Notes: a model not told the origin generated them from the sequence alone. A stretch of DNA of 64,000 bases from an uncultured Clostridiaceae bacterium (GCA_946405135.1 CAMJGD010000003.1:124001-188000), one strand, 5' to 3'; positions 14,622 to 24,140 are shown, counted from the stretch's first letter. Made by a program: numbers and translations.

Positions 14622-17279
14622 CTAAAGTACATTAGATTTAATTAAATCTTGAACAGATGAACCGTTTTGGATTCCTGTTATTATCTTTGCGGATTTTGAA
14701 GAATCGCCTATTAATATTCCGCCCACAATTTTACTGTCTTTGAAGAATAGTTTTTTGTATAAACCTTTTTCCATGTCTTTAAATCCTAGTTGTTCTAAGG
14801 ATGTATCATCAAAGTTTATAGTACCTGCAGAAAATACTTCAGCATCTAAAGCTTTGAATATTGTAGATGAAACAAAACCTTCAAAGGCTGCATTATCTCC
14901 AGTAGCATTGGCACCGGCAATTTTGCCCATTTCGATAGCTGCTGGCCAGTTTCCATAAACTATGCCTTTAAGTTCAGCTACATCTCCACAAGCGTATATA
15001 TCTTTAATATTTGTCTCCATTTTTTCATTAACTATTACACCTTTATCAGAAGCTATGCCTGCTTTTGAAGCTAACTCTTTATTAGGTCTGATGCCTACTG
15101 AAAATAGTATTAAGTCTGTTTCTATGGTTTTGCCGCTCTTTAATTTTATTCCCATAACCTTTGGCTTTATTTCTCCCTGTGTACCCATTGGACTTATACA
15201 CATATCTGCTACTATCTCTTCTGCAGAATCTCCTAAAATTAAGTTAATACCTGAGTTATCAGCTATATTTTTAAACAATTGAGCTCCTTCATTATCTAAT
15301 TGTCTTGGGAGCAGTCTTGTGCTGAATTCAACTACAGTTACATCTAAACCTTGATTTTTTAATTCCCAAGCTGCTTCAAGTCCCAAAAGACCTCCACCTA
15401 TAATAACAGCATTTCTGCACTGATTTACATAGACTTTTATATCTTCAGCATCTTGTAATTCTCTTAAAGTGAATATTCCATCAACTTTTTTATAGTTATC
15501 TGAGGTTAATACTAAATCTCCTGCAGCATTTTTTAATTCATCACAAGCAACTTTAACTGGTGGTATGAAGTTATGACTCCCATTGGCTAAAATTAATTTA
15601 TCGTAATATACTTCAGTGCCATCATTTAAAATTACTTTTTTATCCTCAGGCAATAATTCTTTTACCCATGCACCAAATAACTGATTTATTTTCTTGTCTT
15701 CATACCATTCATCTGAAGCTATATAGAATTCATCATCAGAAATAGAGGTAGAAATATAATCAGAAAGCTGAGGTCTATAATAGGATAAGGATTTTTCTTT
15801 AGCTATTATTTGTATAGAACATTTTGGATTTCTTTTTCTTATAGCATCTGCTGCGTAGAATCCAGCAGCCCCATTACCTATTATTACAAATTTTTCTTCA
15901 GTTTCAGATTTGAAATCAGTGTCTTCAGACTTAACTTCTACGAATTGTTCAGCAGAAGCTCCGCATACAGGACAACTTTCTGGAGGAGTGTCTCCTTCAA
16001 ATACTTCTCCACAAACTAAGCATTTCCATAGTTTAGTCTTTTTTGGTTTACCTTTTAGAGTAGTTTTATTTTCCTTTGCAATGATTTTTTCTGCAAAGCC
16101 TGCTCCAAAGTTAAAAGCTTTTGTTAGCTCTTCTTCTGAAGGTTTAAAGTTTATTTTAAGTCCAGGTGTATACATATCCATTCTTAATTCTTTTAATCTT
16201 CTTTCCATATTTGGAACTGCTTCACCGCTCCAACCGTAGGAACCAAATCCAGCAGCTACTTTTCCACCATGAACTAATGGATTTAAATGAGTTAGAAGAG
16301 TTCTTATAGGTTCAAGAAGATCTCCGTTTATGGTTGGAGAACCAAATAGTATACCATTGGATTCACTTATATCCTGTACTATATCTTCCATCTTATGATG
16401 AATTACATCATACATTTTTATATCAAAATCACCTTTAGATTTTATTCCTTCTGCTATATTCTCAGCCAAAGTTTTTGTATAGCCGTAAGCTGATACATAA
16501 GATATGGTTATTTTGTCCCTGTCACTTTTCTTTTCTTCAGGAGTACTCCATTTTTTATAGAGATCAACTATTTTCCATGGGTTTTCTCTAAGAATTGGTC
16601 CATGTCCAGGACATATAGTATCTATTTCAAGATTTTCTATTTTATCGATAGCTTTAAGTACATAAGGCTTGAAAGGTCCCATTATGCAGTCATAATAGTA
16701 TCTTAAAGCTTCCATATAATGTTCTTCATTTTCAATTAAATCATTAAATACATTTTCTGAACAATAGTGACTGCCAAAAGAGTCACAAGTAAATAACATC
16801 TTATCTTCTGGAACATAGGTATAAATTGAATCTGGCCAATGTAGGAATGGAGCAGATATAAATTTAAGGGTTTTATTTCCTAAATCTAAGGTATCCCCAT
16901 CATTTACTACAATTGATTCAAAAGGTTTGTTTGCTATCTTTTTCATGAAGTTTAAGGCAGCAGAAGAACCCACAACTTTAGCTTGAGGTGATAATTCTAA
17001 CAATTTTGCTACAGAGCCTGCATGGTCTGGTTCTGTATGATCTACTACAATATAATCTATTTTTGTAAAGTCAATATCTAGAGATTTTAATCTTTCAAGA
17101 TATTGCTCAAAGAATTGTTCTTTTACTGTTTCAAAAACAGCTGTCTTTTCACTTCCTCTTACCACATAGGAGTTATAAGTTGTTCCATATGGAGTATACA
17201 TTATTATGTCGAAAATTCTAAGATTAGGATCCAAAGCACCAACCCAATAAATATCTTTTTTTACTTCTAAAGATCTCAT
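14622..17279 (-). CDS. Flavodiiron protein–rubredoxin–NADH:rubredoxin oxidoreductase fusion
   Basis: An 885-residue three-part oxygen (or NO) reductase. Residues 1–250 are the metallo-beta-lactamase-like diiron domain (HTEPDHAGS, LHWPDS, TCDSFGSHYC, CPGHGP ligands). Residues about 255–395 are flavodoxin (SYVSAYGYTKTLAENI, GSPTINGD). Residues about 405–445 are rubredoxin (CLVCGEVF…CPVCG, two CxxC knuckles). Residues about 460–885 are an FAD/NAD(P)H oxidoreductase (IIGNGAAGFYAADAIR, IIGGGLLGLEAA, ACGDVAEL). All redox steps from NAD(P)H to O2 are thus in one chain, an architecture described as class F flavodiiron proteins in anaerobes. The start at 17279 (MRSLEV) has AAAGGGA 8 bp upstream; an in-frame ATG six codons earlier overlaps that site. 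Confidence 0.93.
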   Translation of the reverse strand: MRSLEVKKDIYWVGALDPNLRIFDIIMYTPYGTTYNSYVVRGSEKTAVFETVKEQFFEQYLERLKSLDIDFTKIDYIVVDHTEPDHAGSVAKLLELSPQAKVVGSSAALNFMKKIANKPFESIVVNDGDTLDLGNKTLKFISAPFLHWPDSIYTYVPEDKMLFTCDSFGSHYCSENVFNDLIENEEHYMEALRYYYDCIMGPFKPYVLKAIDKIENLEIDTICPGHGPILRENPWKIVDLYKKWSTPEEKKSDRDKITISYVSAYGYTKTLAENIAEGIKSKGDFDIKMYDVIHHKMEDIVQDISESNGILFGSPTINGDLLEPIRTLLTHLNPLVHGGKVAAGFGSYGWSGEAVPNMERRLKELRMDMYTPGLKINFKPSEEELTKAFNFGAGFAEKIIAKENKTTLKGKPKKTKLWKCLVCGEVFEGDTPPESCPVCGASAEQFVEVKSEDTDFKSETEEKFVIIGNGAAGFYAADAIRKRNPKCSIQIIAKEKSLSYYRPQLSDYISTSISDDEFYIASDEWYEDKKINQLFGAWVKELLPEDKKVILNDGTEVYYDKLILANGSHNFIPPVKVACDELKNAAGDLVLTSDNYKKVDGIFTLRELQDAEDIKVYVNQCRNAVIIGGGLLGLEAAWELKNQGLDVTVVEFSTRLLPRQLDNEGAQLFKNIADNSGINLILGDSAEEIVADMCISPMGTQGEIKPKVMGIKLKSGKTIETDLILFSVGIRPNKELASKAGIASDKGVIVNEKMETNIKDIYACGDVAELKGIVYGNWPAAIEMGKIAGANATGDNAAFEGFVSSTIFKALDAEVFSAGTINFDDTSLEQLGFKDMEKGLYKKLFFKDSKIVGGILIGDSSKSAKIITGIQNGSSVQDLIKSNVL

Positions 17280-17318
17280 ATTACACATCCCTTTCATGTA
17301 AATTTATGTAATATAATA

Positions 17319-17347
17319 ATTATATCACTTATAAATTATTATAATCA
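17319..17347 (-). promoter_or_regulatory. Promoter and PerR-box-like palindrome for the flavodiiron gene
   Basis: On the minus strand TGATATAAT (17319–17327 on plus) is an extended -10, with TGATTA as a weak -35 (17342–17347). Between them lies TATAAATTATTATAA (17330–17344), which matches a remembered PerR-box consensus (TTATAATnATTATAA) at all but three positions. The match could be chance in such A+T-rich DNA. Confidence 0.35.
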
Positions 17348-17679
17348 GTATCATTATTTTTAAATAAGTTTAAACTTTATTGGTTATACTATGTATATGG
17401 ATAATATTATATTAATTGTATAAATAATTCTAGCAAATAAATTATCAAGGTTATTTTACAAGCTAGGTATTAGTCCCCATAAATTTAATAAATAGTATAT
17501 ATATTATCAAAGTATTATATGTAAAAGGGTATTTATAGCAAAAAAAGATGATAGTTATTATTATTTAATAATCACTATAAGACAATTATAAATCAAAATT
17601 CTATTTAGGTCAATGAAAGTATAAAAAATTTTTGTTAAATTATAAACAAAATAGCAATGGTTAGAGGGAAGGCATAAGT
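17348..17679. other. Divergent intergenic region, nothing further recognised
   Basis: Very A+T-rich spacer between divergent genes. I see no open frame, RNA structure or strong repeat. The aminotransferase promoter must lie here, but no box pair stands out. Confidence 0.5.
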
Positions 17680-19041
17680 ATGGATTTTGTTAGATTAGAA
17701 AAAATAGAGGAATTAGATAAAAAAACATTAGATAAAATGTATAAAAGATATTATAATCCAGGATTGCATAAAATATATAAATATACAGGGCTAGACATTA
17801 ATTTTACAAGAGCTGAAGGAATGTATTTATATGATGAAAAAGGCAAAAAATATTTAGATTGTTTAGCAGGGTTTGGAGCTCTAAATTTGGGATATAATGA
17901 TGAAAGGGTGATAGAAGCTGTAAATAAGGCAGCTTTAAGACCTAATCTGTTACATTTATGTAAAAATCCTTTAAATGCAGTATTAGCTCAAAATTTAGCC
18001 TATTTAACGGATGATAAGCTGTCTATAAGTTATTTTGTAAATGGCGGTACGGAAGCGGTAGAAGAGGCTATAAAACTGGCTTTATTCTATCATGGAGGAG
18101 GAGATATAATATATTTTTCTAAAGCTTATCATGGAAAGACTTTAGGATCTATTTCAGCTTTGGGCAATAAGTTAAAGTGGAAATATGAAGATTTACCTTT
18201 CAATTTTATAGAAGTGAATTTTGGAGATTATGAAGGGGTTAAAGAAGCAGTACATAGAAACAGCGTAGCAGCTATTTTAGTAGAACCTATACAAGGAGAA
18301 GGCGGAGTTAATATAGCTCCTAAAAGTTTTTTTAAAGAGATAAGAAAGCTATGTAATAGGGAAGATATAGTTTTGATATTTGATGAAATACAAACTGGCT
18401 TAGGAAGATGCGGCAGCATGTTTTACTATGAAAAAATAGGGACAGTTCCAGATATATTATGTCTATCAAAATCCCTAGGCGGAGGTATAATACCAATTTC
18501 ATCAATTACTTCAGAATACTCTTTATGGATGGACACTTATGGGAAAATAAAATATTCAGATTTTATAGGCTGTACTTTTGGAGGAAATACCTTAGCGTGT
18601 GCTGCAGCTATAAAAACTTTAGATATAATATGTGATGACAGATTAGCTTTGAATTCAGAAGAGCTAGGCATTTATGCTTTATCAAAATTGGAAGGAATGA
18701 AGAGTAAGTACCCTTTAGTAAAGGATATAAGAGGAGAAGGACTGCTTATAGGTATAGAGTTAGATAATTTTAATAATAAGCTTCCAGCAAAAGCTATGAA
18801 GTTTTTGACCTTAACCATAATCACTGAGATGATGAATAGATATGGAATTATCATGGGATTTACCTCAAACAATCCAGCGGTATTAAGGTTTGAACCGCCT
18901 TTAATAATAAATAAGAAAGAAGTGGATTACTTTGTTGAATGCCTTAAGGAGGTACTAGATAGGGAAGATAGTCTTATAGAATTAGCTTTTCACTCCATAA
19001 AAAATATAGGCTGCAATTTGAAAAAAATGTGGGAAAAATAG
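17680..19041 (+). CDS. Class III PLP aminotransferase, putrescine/ornithine type
   Basis: A 453-residue pyridoxal-phosphate enzyme. It has the motif GGTEAVEEAIKLA, SKAYHGKTLGSISALGN, VEPIQGEGGVNIAP, IFDEIQTGLGRCG (cofactor-ring Asp) and LSKSLGGGIIPIS with the Schiff-base Lys. An N-terminal extension of about 40 residues (YYNPGLHKIYKYTG) resembles putrescine aminotransferase (PatA/YgjG) and related polyamine enzymes, which move an amino group from a diamine to 2-oxoglutarate or pyruvate. Ribosome site AGAGGGAAGG precedes the ATG. It is a single gene with no polyamine neighbours, so the substrate is uncertain; other omega-aminotransferases fit too. Confidence 0.8.
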   Translation: MDFVRLEKIEELDKKTLDKMYKRYYNPGLHKIYKYTGLDINFTRAEGMYLYDEKGKKYLDCLAGFGALNLGYNDERVIEAVNKAALRPNLLHLCKNPLNAVLAQNLAYLTDDKLSISYFVNGGTEAVEEAIKLALFYHGGGDIIYFSKAYHGKTLGSISALGNKLKWKYEDLPFNFIEVNFGDYEGVKEAVHRNSVAAILVEPIQGEGGVNIAPKSFFKEIRKLCNREDIVLIFDEIQTGLGRCGSMFYYEKIGTVPDILCLSKSLGGGIIPISSITSEYSLWMDTYGKIKYSDFIGCTFGGNTLACAAAIKTLDIICDDRLALNSEELGIYALSKLEGMKSKYPLVKDIRGEGLLIGIELDNFNNKLPAKAMKFLTLTIITEMMNRYGIIMGFTSNNPAVLRFEPPLIINKKEVDYFVECLKEVLDREDSLIELAFHSIKNIGCNLKKMWEK

Positions 19042-19101
19042 TAGGATAAGCCTCTAAATATACATTTTTGTTTAATTTATTCTTAATTTTTATTTATTAT
19101 G

Positions 19102-19131
19102 TTGCCAAGAACTAGTTTAAATTATTATAAT
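19102..19131 (+). promoter_or_regulatory. Promoter of the small export protein gene
   Basis: TTGCCA (19102–19107), 18-bp spacer, TATAAT (19126–19131), about 85 bp before the ATG. Confidence 0.55.
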
Positions 19132-19216
19132 ATAACTTAAGCACTTGTACCAAGTATCATAACTTAATGGAATGATGTTTGGTCCTATGTAAAAACACCA
19201 GTAAGGAGAAAGAAGA

Positions 19217-19687
19217 ATGGATTGGTATAAACTATTTAAAATTTTTATTTTTTCAGCAGTGCCTCTTACGGAACAAAGAGCAACAATTCCCTATGGACTA
19301 TATTTACATTTAAACCCCATGGCAGTTATGGTTGCAGCTTTTTTAGGAAGCTTGATACCAGTACCTTTTGTTCTATTGTTTTTTAATGGAATTTTTAAGT
19401 GGATGAAAAAGTACAAGATATTTGAACCTATAAATAAATTTATAGAAAACAAACTGCAAAAAAATACGGGGAAACTAGAAAAGTATAAAGAACTTGGATT
19501 AATAACCTTTGTAGCAATACCTTTGCCTACCACAGGACTTTGGACAGGTAGCGCAGTGGCTGCGTTTTTAGGATTGGATTTTAAAAAGTCTTTTATTTGC
19601 ACTGCTCTTGGCGGAATTTTATCAGCTATAATAATAACCTTAATATGTTTAGCATTCCCAGGTATTTTTAAATTGGTAAATCTATAA
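19217..19687 (+). CDS. COG2426-type small multidrug export protein
   Basis: A 156-residue membrane protein with about four helices and the family's conserved blocks FSAVPLTEQRATIPYGL near the N terminus, SLIPVPFVLLF, and LITFVAIPLPTTGLWTGSAVAAFLGL. The paired Glu/Arg and PLP/PLPTTG loops are characteristic of the Sm_multidrug_ex (COG2426) family. Its transport role is poorly tested. The ATG follows GTAAGGAGAAAG. It is monocistronic, with its own promoter and a terminator directly after. Confidence 0.8.
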   Translation: MDWYKLFKIFIFSAVPLTEQRATIPYGLYLHLNPMAVMVAAFLGSLIPVPFVLLFFNGIFKWMKKYKIFEPINKFIENKLQKNTGKLEKYKELGLITFVAIPLPTTGLWTGSAVAAFLGLDFKKSFICTALGGILSAIIITLICLAFPGIFKLVNL

Positions 19688-19702
19688 AAGTTATAACAGT
19701 TT

Positions 19703-19757
19703 AAGCCTTTGAAAATCAAAATTTTAATATAGGATTTTGATTTTCAAAAGGCTTTTT
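19703..19757 (+). terminator. Intrinsic terminator
   Basis: AAGCCTTTGAAAATCAAAAT (19703–19722) pairs with ATTTTGATTTTCAAAAGGCTT (19734–19754) and is followed by T residues. Confidence 0.85.
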
Positions 19758-20155
19758 TATTTTACCCCAAATTATAAGTAACTTACTTTTGGGAAAATTT
19801 CTAATATACTTTAAAATAAATTATAAATTATTAAATTTTTCATAATGCTATGTATTAATTTATGATAAATTATTTTTTTATGTAGATTAATTAAAAACTA
19901 TGTAGCACTATTATATTGCAAAGATATTATTTCTAAATATAGATTAATCAAGAGTAATTATGGTATAATACCATTATCAATTCCATAGTATTAAACGAAT
20001 AAAATCCTTTAATAAAAATATATGTTTTAAATTGTTGAAAAATAATGAGCTTAATAAATGAAGAATACAGTTTAATAAATTGCATTTAAACATAAAAAAC
20101 AAATTTAATAAAAAGGGGGATAGCTATTGGGGAATAGCTTTTTATTTCTATTGCC
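19758..20155 (+). promoter_or_regulatory. moxR upstream region: promoter palindrome and leader hairpin
   Basis: TGGTATAAT (19961–19969) is an extended -10 and lies inside the perfect 15-base palindrome ATGGTATAATACCAT (19960–19974), which could be an operator. Nearer the gene, AGCTATT (20122–20128) pairs with AATAGCT (20133–20139) before a T-run, a weak terminator-like hairpin. A strong ribosome site AAAAGGGGG (20111–20119) precedes TTG 20127, which opens a ten-codon frame (MGNSFLFLLP). Its stop overlaps the presumed moxR start at 20156. Confidence 0.45.
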
Positions 20156-21121
20156 TTGAATAGCGATTTTATGGACACTAAAAAATTTGAAGAATTTAGA
20201 GACAAAGTGCAGGAAAACGTAGGAAAAGTTATAGTAGGAAAAAAAGATAGGATTGACAAAATAATTGTTGCATTTATTTGTTCAGGACATGTATTATTAG
20301 ATGATGTTCCTGGTTTAGGTAAAACCAAACTAGCCAAATCTTTATCAAAGTCCTTAAACTGTTCTTTTAAAAGGATACAATTCACTCCAGATTTACTTCC
20401 ATCGGATCTAACAGGCATATATTATTATAATCAAAAGACTTTAGAATTTGAATTTAAAGAAGGACCTCTTTTAAGCCAATTTGTCCTTGCAGATGAGATT
20501 AATAGAGCTACTCCTAGAACTCAATCTGCTTTGCTTGAATGTATGGAAGAAAGACAAATAACTGTGGAAGGCAATACTATTAAACTAAAAAGACCCTTTT
20601 TTGTAATTGCTACCCAAAATCCTATAGAACAATTTGGAACTTTCCCTTTACCAGAAGCGCAATTAGATAGATTTTTCATAAAACTATCTATGGGTTATCC
20701 TGAGTATGCAGAAGAAAAAAATATTTTAGATAGATTCATGCAAAAGGATCCTCTAGAAGAGTTAGAAGCTGTAATCTCCATGGAAGATATTGAATTTGTT
20801 CAGAATAATTATGTAGATGTAGAAGTGAATAACAGCATAAAAGGGTACATATTAGATATGGTTAAAGCTACACGTAACCATGGTTCAGTGGAATTAGGGG
20901 CTTCACCTAGAGCTTCTTTAAATCTTATGAAAGGTTCCCAGGCACTGGCAGCTATAAAAGGGAGAGATTACGTTATACCAGAAGATATAAAGGAAATGGC
21001 TGTGCCTATATTGTCTCATAGGTTAATTTTGAAAACTGGAGTAGGAACTTTTGAAAATAAAAATGAAGAAATTATAGAAGAAATCCTAAATACTATAAAC
21101 ACCCCTTTAGAGAAAATTTAG
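20156..21121 (+). CDS. MoxR-family AAA+ ATPase
   Basis: A 321-residue AAA+ ATPase with Walker A GLGKTKLAKS (after HVLLDDVP), Walker B VLADEINRATPRTQSALLECMEE, sensor 1 IATQNPIEQFGTFPLPEAQLDRF and the lid domain GASPRASLNLMKGSQALAAI. MoxR proteins act as chaperones that insert cofactors or mature partners, nearly always encoded beside a DUF58 protein, as here. Start is uncertain: TTG 20156 and ATG 20171 are both open and neither has a good ribosome site of its own. The TTG overlaps the stop of a ten-codon leader frame, suggesting translational coupling. Confidence 0.88.
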   Translation: MNSDFMDTKKFEEFRDKVQENVGKVIVGKKDRIDKIIVAFICSGHVLLDDVPGLGKTKLAKSLSKSLNCSFKRIQFTPDLLPSDLTGIYYYNQKTLEFEFKEGPLLSQFVLADEINRATPRTQSALLECMEERQITVEGNTIKLKRPFFVIATQNPIEQFGTFPLPEAQLDRFFIKLSMGYPEYAEEKNILDRFMQKDPLEELEAVISMEDIEFVQNNYVDVEVNNSIKGYILDMVKATRNHGSVELGASPRASLNLMKGSQALAAIKGRDYVIPEDIKEMAVPILSHRLILKTGVGTFENKNEEIIEEILNTINTPLEKI

Positions 21122-21131
21122 GGGTGATACA

Positions 21132-22259
21132 ATGAAGGGCTATTTGATATTTATTTTTATAATGGCGGTAACTTATTTTACTGCAGAGTACACTCGAAAA
21201 AAAGGCTTTGATAATCTTATAGTAAAAAGATACTGTGATAATAATATGATATTTCCAGGAGAAGAATTTAAGATAGTCACTCAAATTGAGAATAAAAAGT
21301 GGTTTCCTATATCTTTTCTAAACATGCAGGAAGAATACCCTTCTAAGGTAGAGAGGGTAGGATATAATAGGCATGTGGTGAGTAATGAAACAAATTATTA
21401 CATAAGCAGCTACAGTATTTTATGGTATGAGAGAATTAAAAGATATCATACTTCTGTCATAAGAGAAAGAGGAGTATATTATATAAGAAATATAATTATC
21501 ACTATAGGTGATGTTTTTGGTTTTTCTTCTCTGTCAGAAAATAGAGAAGATCCCTTAGAGATAGTAGTGTACCCCAACTTTGTTCCTATGAAAAAGTTAG
21601 TTTTTCAGAATAATAGCATTCAAGGAGATGTAATAGTAAGAAGATGGATATTTAAAGATACTTTATATGTAAGAGGCATAAGAGAATATAATGTAGAAGA
21701 TAGAATGAAAGATATTCATTGGAATTCAAGTTTAAGGGCAAATAGACTCATGGTAAAGGAATATGATTATACTTCTGAAAGAGAAATTGAATTTATTATA
21801 AATGTTCAGTGTGGAAGACCTTATTGGTCAAGCATAGACAATAAGTCTGTAGAAAGAAGTATAAAAGTGGTTATGTCTTTAGCTTCTGGTACCATTGATG
21901 AAGGTATACCTACTGGGGTTATGACTAATGCCCAAATTATAAGTTATTCTGGCAGTAGCCCTTCTGAAATAATTCCTGGCATAAATAATTTTAAGTCTAT
22001 ATTAGAGTTAGGTGCAAGAATATATAAAACTCCAAGGGTAGAGCTTTATGAATATCTTATGGATAAAGGTAAGTCTTTTAAACAGAATGCTATTTATGTA
22101 TTAGTTACATCTTATTTAGATAAAGAAAGTATAGATGTTTTAAAGAAACTTGTGATAGCAGGATTTACAATAAAAATTATAGATACATCTAAAGATTTAA
22201 GCTTACCTCGCATAGACCATATTGAGAAGATAGATTATAAAGGGGAGGTGAAGTCATGA
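21132..22259 (+). CDS. DUF58 domain protein (MoxR partner)
   Basis: A 375-residue protein with one N-terminal membrane helix (GYLIFIFIMAVTYFTAEY), a beta-rich region to about residue 180, and the DUF58 signature RGIREYNVEDRMKDIHWNSSLRANRLMVKEYDYT at about 177–210. The region after that is von Willebrand A-like. DUF58 proteins are the near-constant partners of MoxR ATPases; their biochemical role is not settled. It starts 10 bp after moxR and overlaps the next gene by 4 bp (ATGA). Confidence 0.85.
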   Translation: MKGYLIFIFIMAVTYFTAEYTRKKGFDNLIVKRYCDNNMIFPGEEFKIVTQIENKKWFPISFLNMQEEYPSKVERVGYNRHVVSNETNYYISSYSILWYERIKRYHTSVIRERGVYYIRNIIITIGDVFGFSSLSENREDPLEIVVYPNFVPMKKLVFQNNSIQGDVIVRRWIFKDTLYVRGIREYNVEDRMKDIHWNSSLRANRLMVKEYDYTSEREIEFIINVQCGRPYWSSIDNKSVERSIKVVMSLASGTIDEGIPTGVMTNAQIISYSGSSPSEIIPGINNFKSILELGARIYKTPRVELYEYLMDKGKSFKQNAIYVLVTSYLDKESIDVLKKLVIAGFTIKIIDTSKDLSLPRIDHIEKIDYKGEVKS

Positions 22260-23494
22260 GCAGGTATAAATATATTAGACTTATGTTCACCTTGACTACT
22301 ATACTTTTTTATTACATTGTTGCAGCAGTTATACTTAATGCTTTTGGAAAGGTCACGTTAGCATATTGGGATTTTATTTTTGTGGGTGTATTAGGTGCAA
22401 TAATGCAATTTTTAGAGTATAAAGATGTAAAACCTTACGTTATAATGATTTCTTTGATTTCCGTAAACATGCTTGGATTTTATATGATATATGGATTAAA
22501 TGACTTCATTCCCTACTTCATATTTGGGTTAGTAACCTTGTGCATGTCGTCAAGGAACTCCATAGAAAGCATAAATTATGATTACTACCATAGTAAGTTT
22601 AAGAATATGATTATAATACTTTTATCCACTATAGTTTTCTATCCTAAAATGGAAGGAAGTTATTTAAAAGAGCTATTTAAGTTTTATATATTTTTTATAA
22701 TGTTATTTATAATAACTCTGAGAAATTCAAGGAAATTTGTGCATAAGATTCCTGCAAAGAAAAAAGATAATGTTTTTAATGTATCTATAATAGTGATGAT
22801 TCTTATGCTTTCTACAGACTTTATATTTAATCCTTTTACAAAGGTTTTTAAATTTATTTTAGGGATTTTTAATAAGATAATATATTGGATTGCTTGGATG
22901 ATTTTTATGGTACTTTTCAAACCTATAGAAGCTTTTGCCAGGGTGTTAAGAAGTGCTTTTCAAAAACTTAATTGGCCTGCACCGCCGGGAGCAGAAGATG
23001 TCTTTAAGGATATAAAGCCTGAAGAACAAGCAAATATTTATTCTGTACCGGTAATAAGGTATGTACTAGAAGCAATCATAGTCTTTGTTATTATTTTTAT
23101 TATCTATAGAGCTATAAAAATATATAGGTATAATAAAATCGTTAAACAGGATGAGGCAGAGGAAATCCATGAAAAAATAAAAATAGACAAAAATCCTTCT
23201 GAAAAGAAATTTGCAGGAGGCATAAAAGAAATATTTAAGTCTAAAACCAGTAGAGAAAAAATATTTAATGCTTATAGAGATTTTGAAAATAGAACCTTTA
23301 AAAAAGGTATATTTAAGAGATACATGACAGCTAAGCAGCTTTCCTCAGTAACTAAATCTTATATAGATTCTAAGGAAGAACTTAAGTATATTGAATATAA
23401 ATACAATGAAGCAAAATTTTCCAAACACCCTATAGAGGAAAAAGATGTGAAAGAATTTAAAGATAATTATAGCAAAGTGAAGGAAAAACTTTAG
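22256..23494 (+). CDS. Membrane protein with DUF4129-like C terminus, MoxR operon
   Basis: A 412-residue protein with five or six N-terminal helices, a helix at about 180–235, another at about 265–285 (VLEAIIVFVIIFIIYRAIKIY), and a charged cytoplasmic tail. The tail holds AYRDFENRTFKKGIFKRYMTAKQLSS, resembling the DUF4129 segment found at the end of many clostridial transglutaminase-type proteins. The usual transglutaminase catalytic domain (Cys-His-Asp) is not visible. It is the third gene of the moxR–DUF58 operon. Function unknown; probably a membrane platform for the MoxR/DUF58 pair. Confidence 0.65.
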   Translation: MSRYKYIRLMFTLTTILFYYIVAAVILNAFGKVTLAYWDFIFVGVLGAIMQFLEYKDVKPYVIMISLISVNMLGFYMIYGLNDFIPYFIFGLVTLCMSSRNSIESINYDYYHSKFKNMIIILLSTIVFYPKMEGSYLKELFKFYIFFIMLFIITLRNSRKFVHKIPAKKKDNVFNVSIIVMILMLSTDFIFNPFTKVFKFILGIFNKIIYWIAWMIFMVLFKPIEAFARVLRSAFQKLNWPAPPGAEDVFKDIKPEEQANIYSVPVIRYVLEAIIVFVIIFIIYRAIKIYRYNKIVKQDEAEEIHEKIKIDKNPSEKKFAGGIKEIFKSKTSREKIFNAYRDFENRTFKKGIFKRYMTAKQLSSVTKSYIDSKEELKYIEYKYNEAKFSKHPIEEKDVKEFKDNYSKVKEKL

Positions 23495-23732
23495 AGATTA
23501 TGCAAGAAGTGTCTTAAAGTATAAAAGAAATTTCCAACACTACAATCGATATTTCGACACAATAATTAGTATATAAATGTATTCTTTTTTATATATATGC
23601 AACTTATATATATATAAAGATCATTATAGTTAAAAAACTGTCATTTTTAAAGGATAAATTATTTTGACACTGCACTAAATTATGACAGATTTCTAAAAAA
23701 AATAGTGTTAATATAAAAAAAGGGGCTAAGGA

Positions 23733-24140
23733 ATGAGAGACCTAGCTATTCAATATATAAAACCTGTTTTGAGGGGGAAGGATTTTATGTTAGTTATTGA
23801 AAATTTGACAAGATGCGAGGTCACAGAAACTAGTACTTATATTTATTCTTACAGAATGACAAAAGGTATCATAAGATTGCCCTTTGGGGAAAATGGCATG
23901 GAAGTGCAATCCTATGGCATTGAGGTGGAAAGGCAAGATATAATAAATGGTGTAACTTCAAACATAGAAAGGGATTCGCTTAAAAGCATAAGCCCTTATA
24001 GGCATAAAGTACACAATTTATTAAAGATGCTTTATGATAATGAAGTGTCTCCTATTCATTTTATAGATGTGGTAGGTGAGTATGTAGACGAGTATATTTT
24101 AGATTTTGACAAGGAATATACAGATATAGCCACTAATTAA
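23733..24140 (+). CDS. DUF6514 family protein
   Basis: A soluble protein of up to 135 residues with no signal or membrane segment. It contains TYIYSYRMTKGIIRLPFGE, VQSYGIEVERQDIINGVTSNIERDSLKSISPYRHKVHNLLKML and NEVSPIHFIDVVGEYVDEYI, which I recognise as the clostridial DUF6514 family of unknown function. Two starts are possible. ATG 23733 follows AGGGGCTAAGGA, while ATG 23787 (MLVIENL) follows the stronger GAGGGGGAAGGA at 23771 and begins where family similarity seems to start, so the shorter 117-residue form is at least as likely. Monocistronic, ending in the hairpin at 24284. Confidence 0.65.
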   Translation: MRDLAIQYIKPVLRGKDFMLVIENLTRCEVTETSTYIYSYRMTKGIIRLPFGENGMEVQSYGIEVERQDIINGVTSNIERDSLKSISPYRHKVHNLLKMLYDNEVSPIHFIDVVGEYVDEYILDFDKEYTDIATN

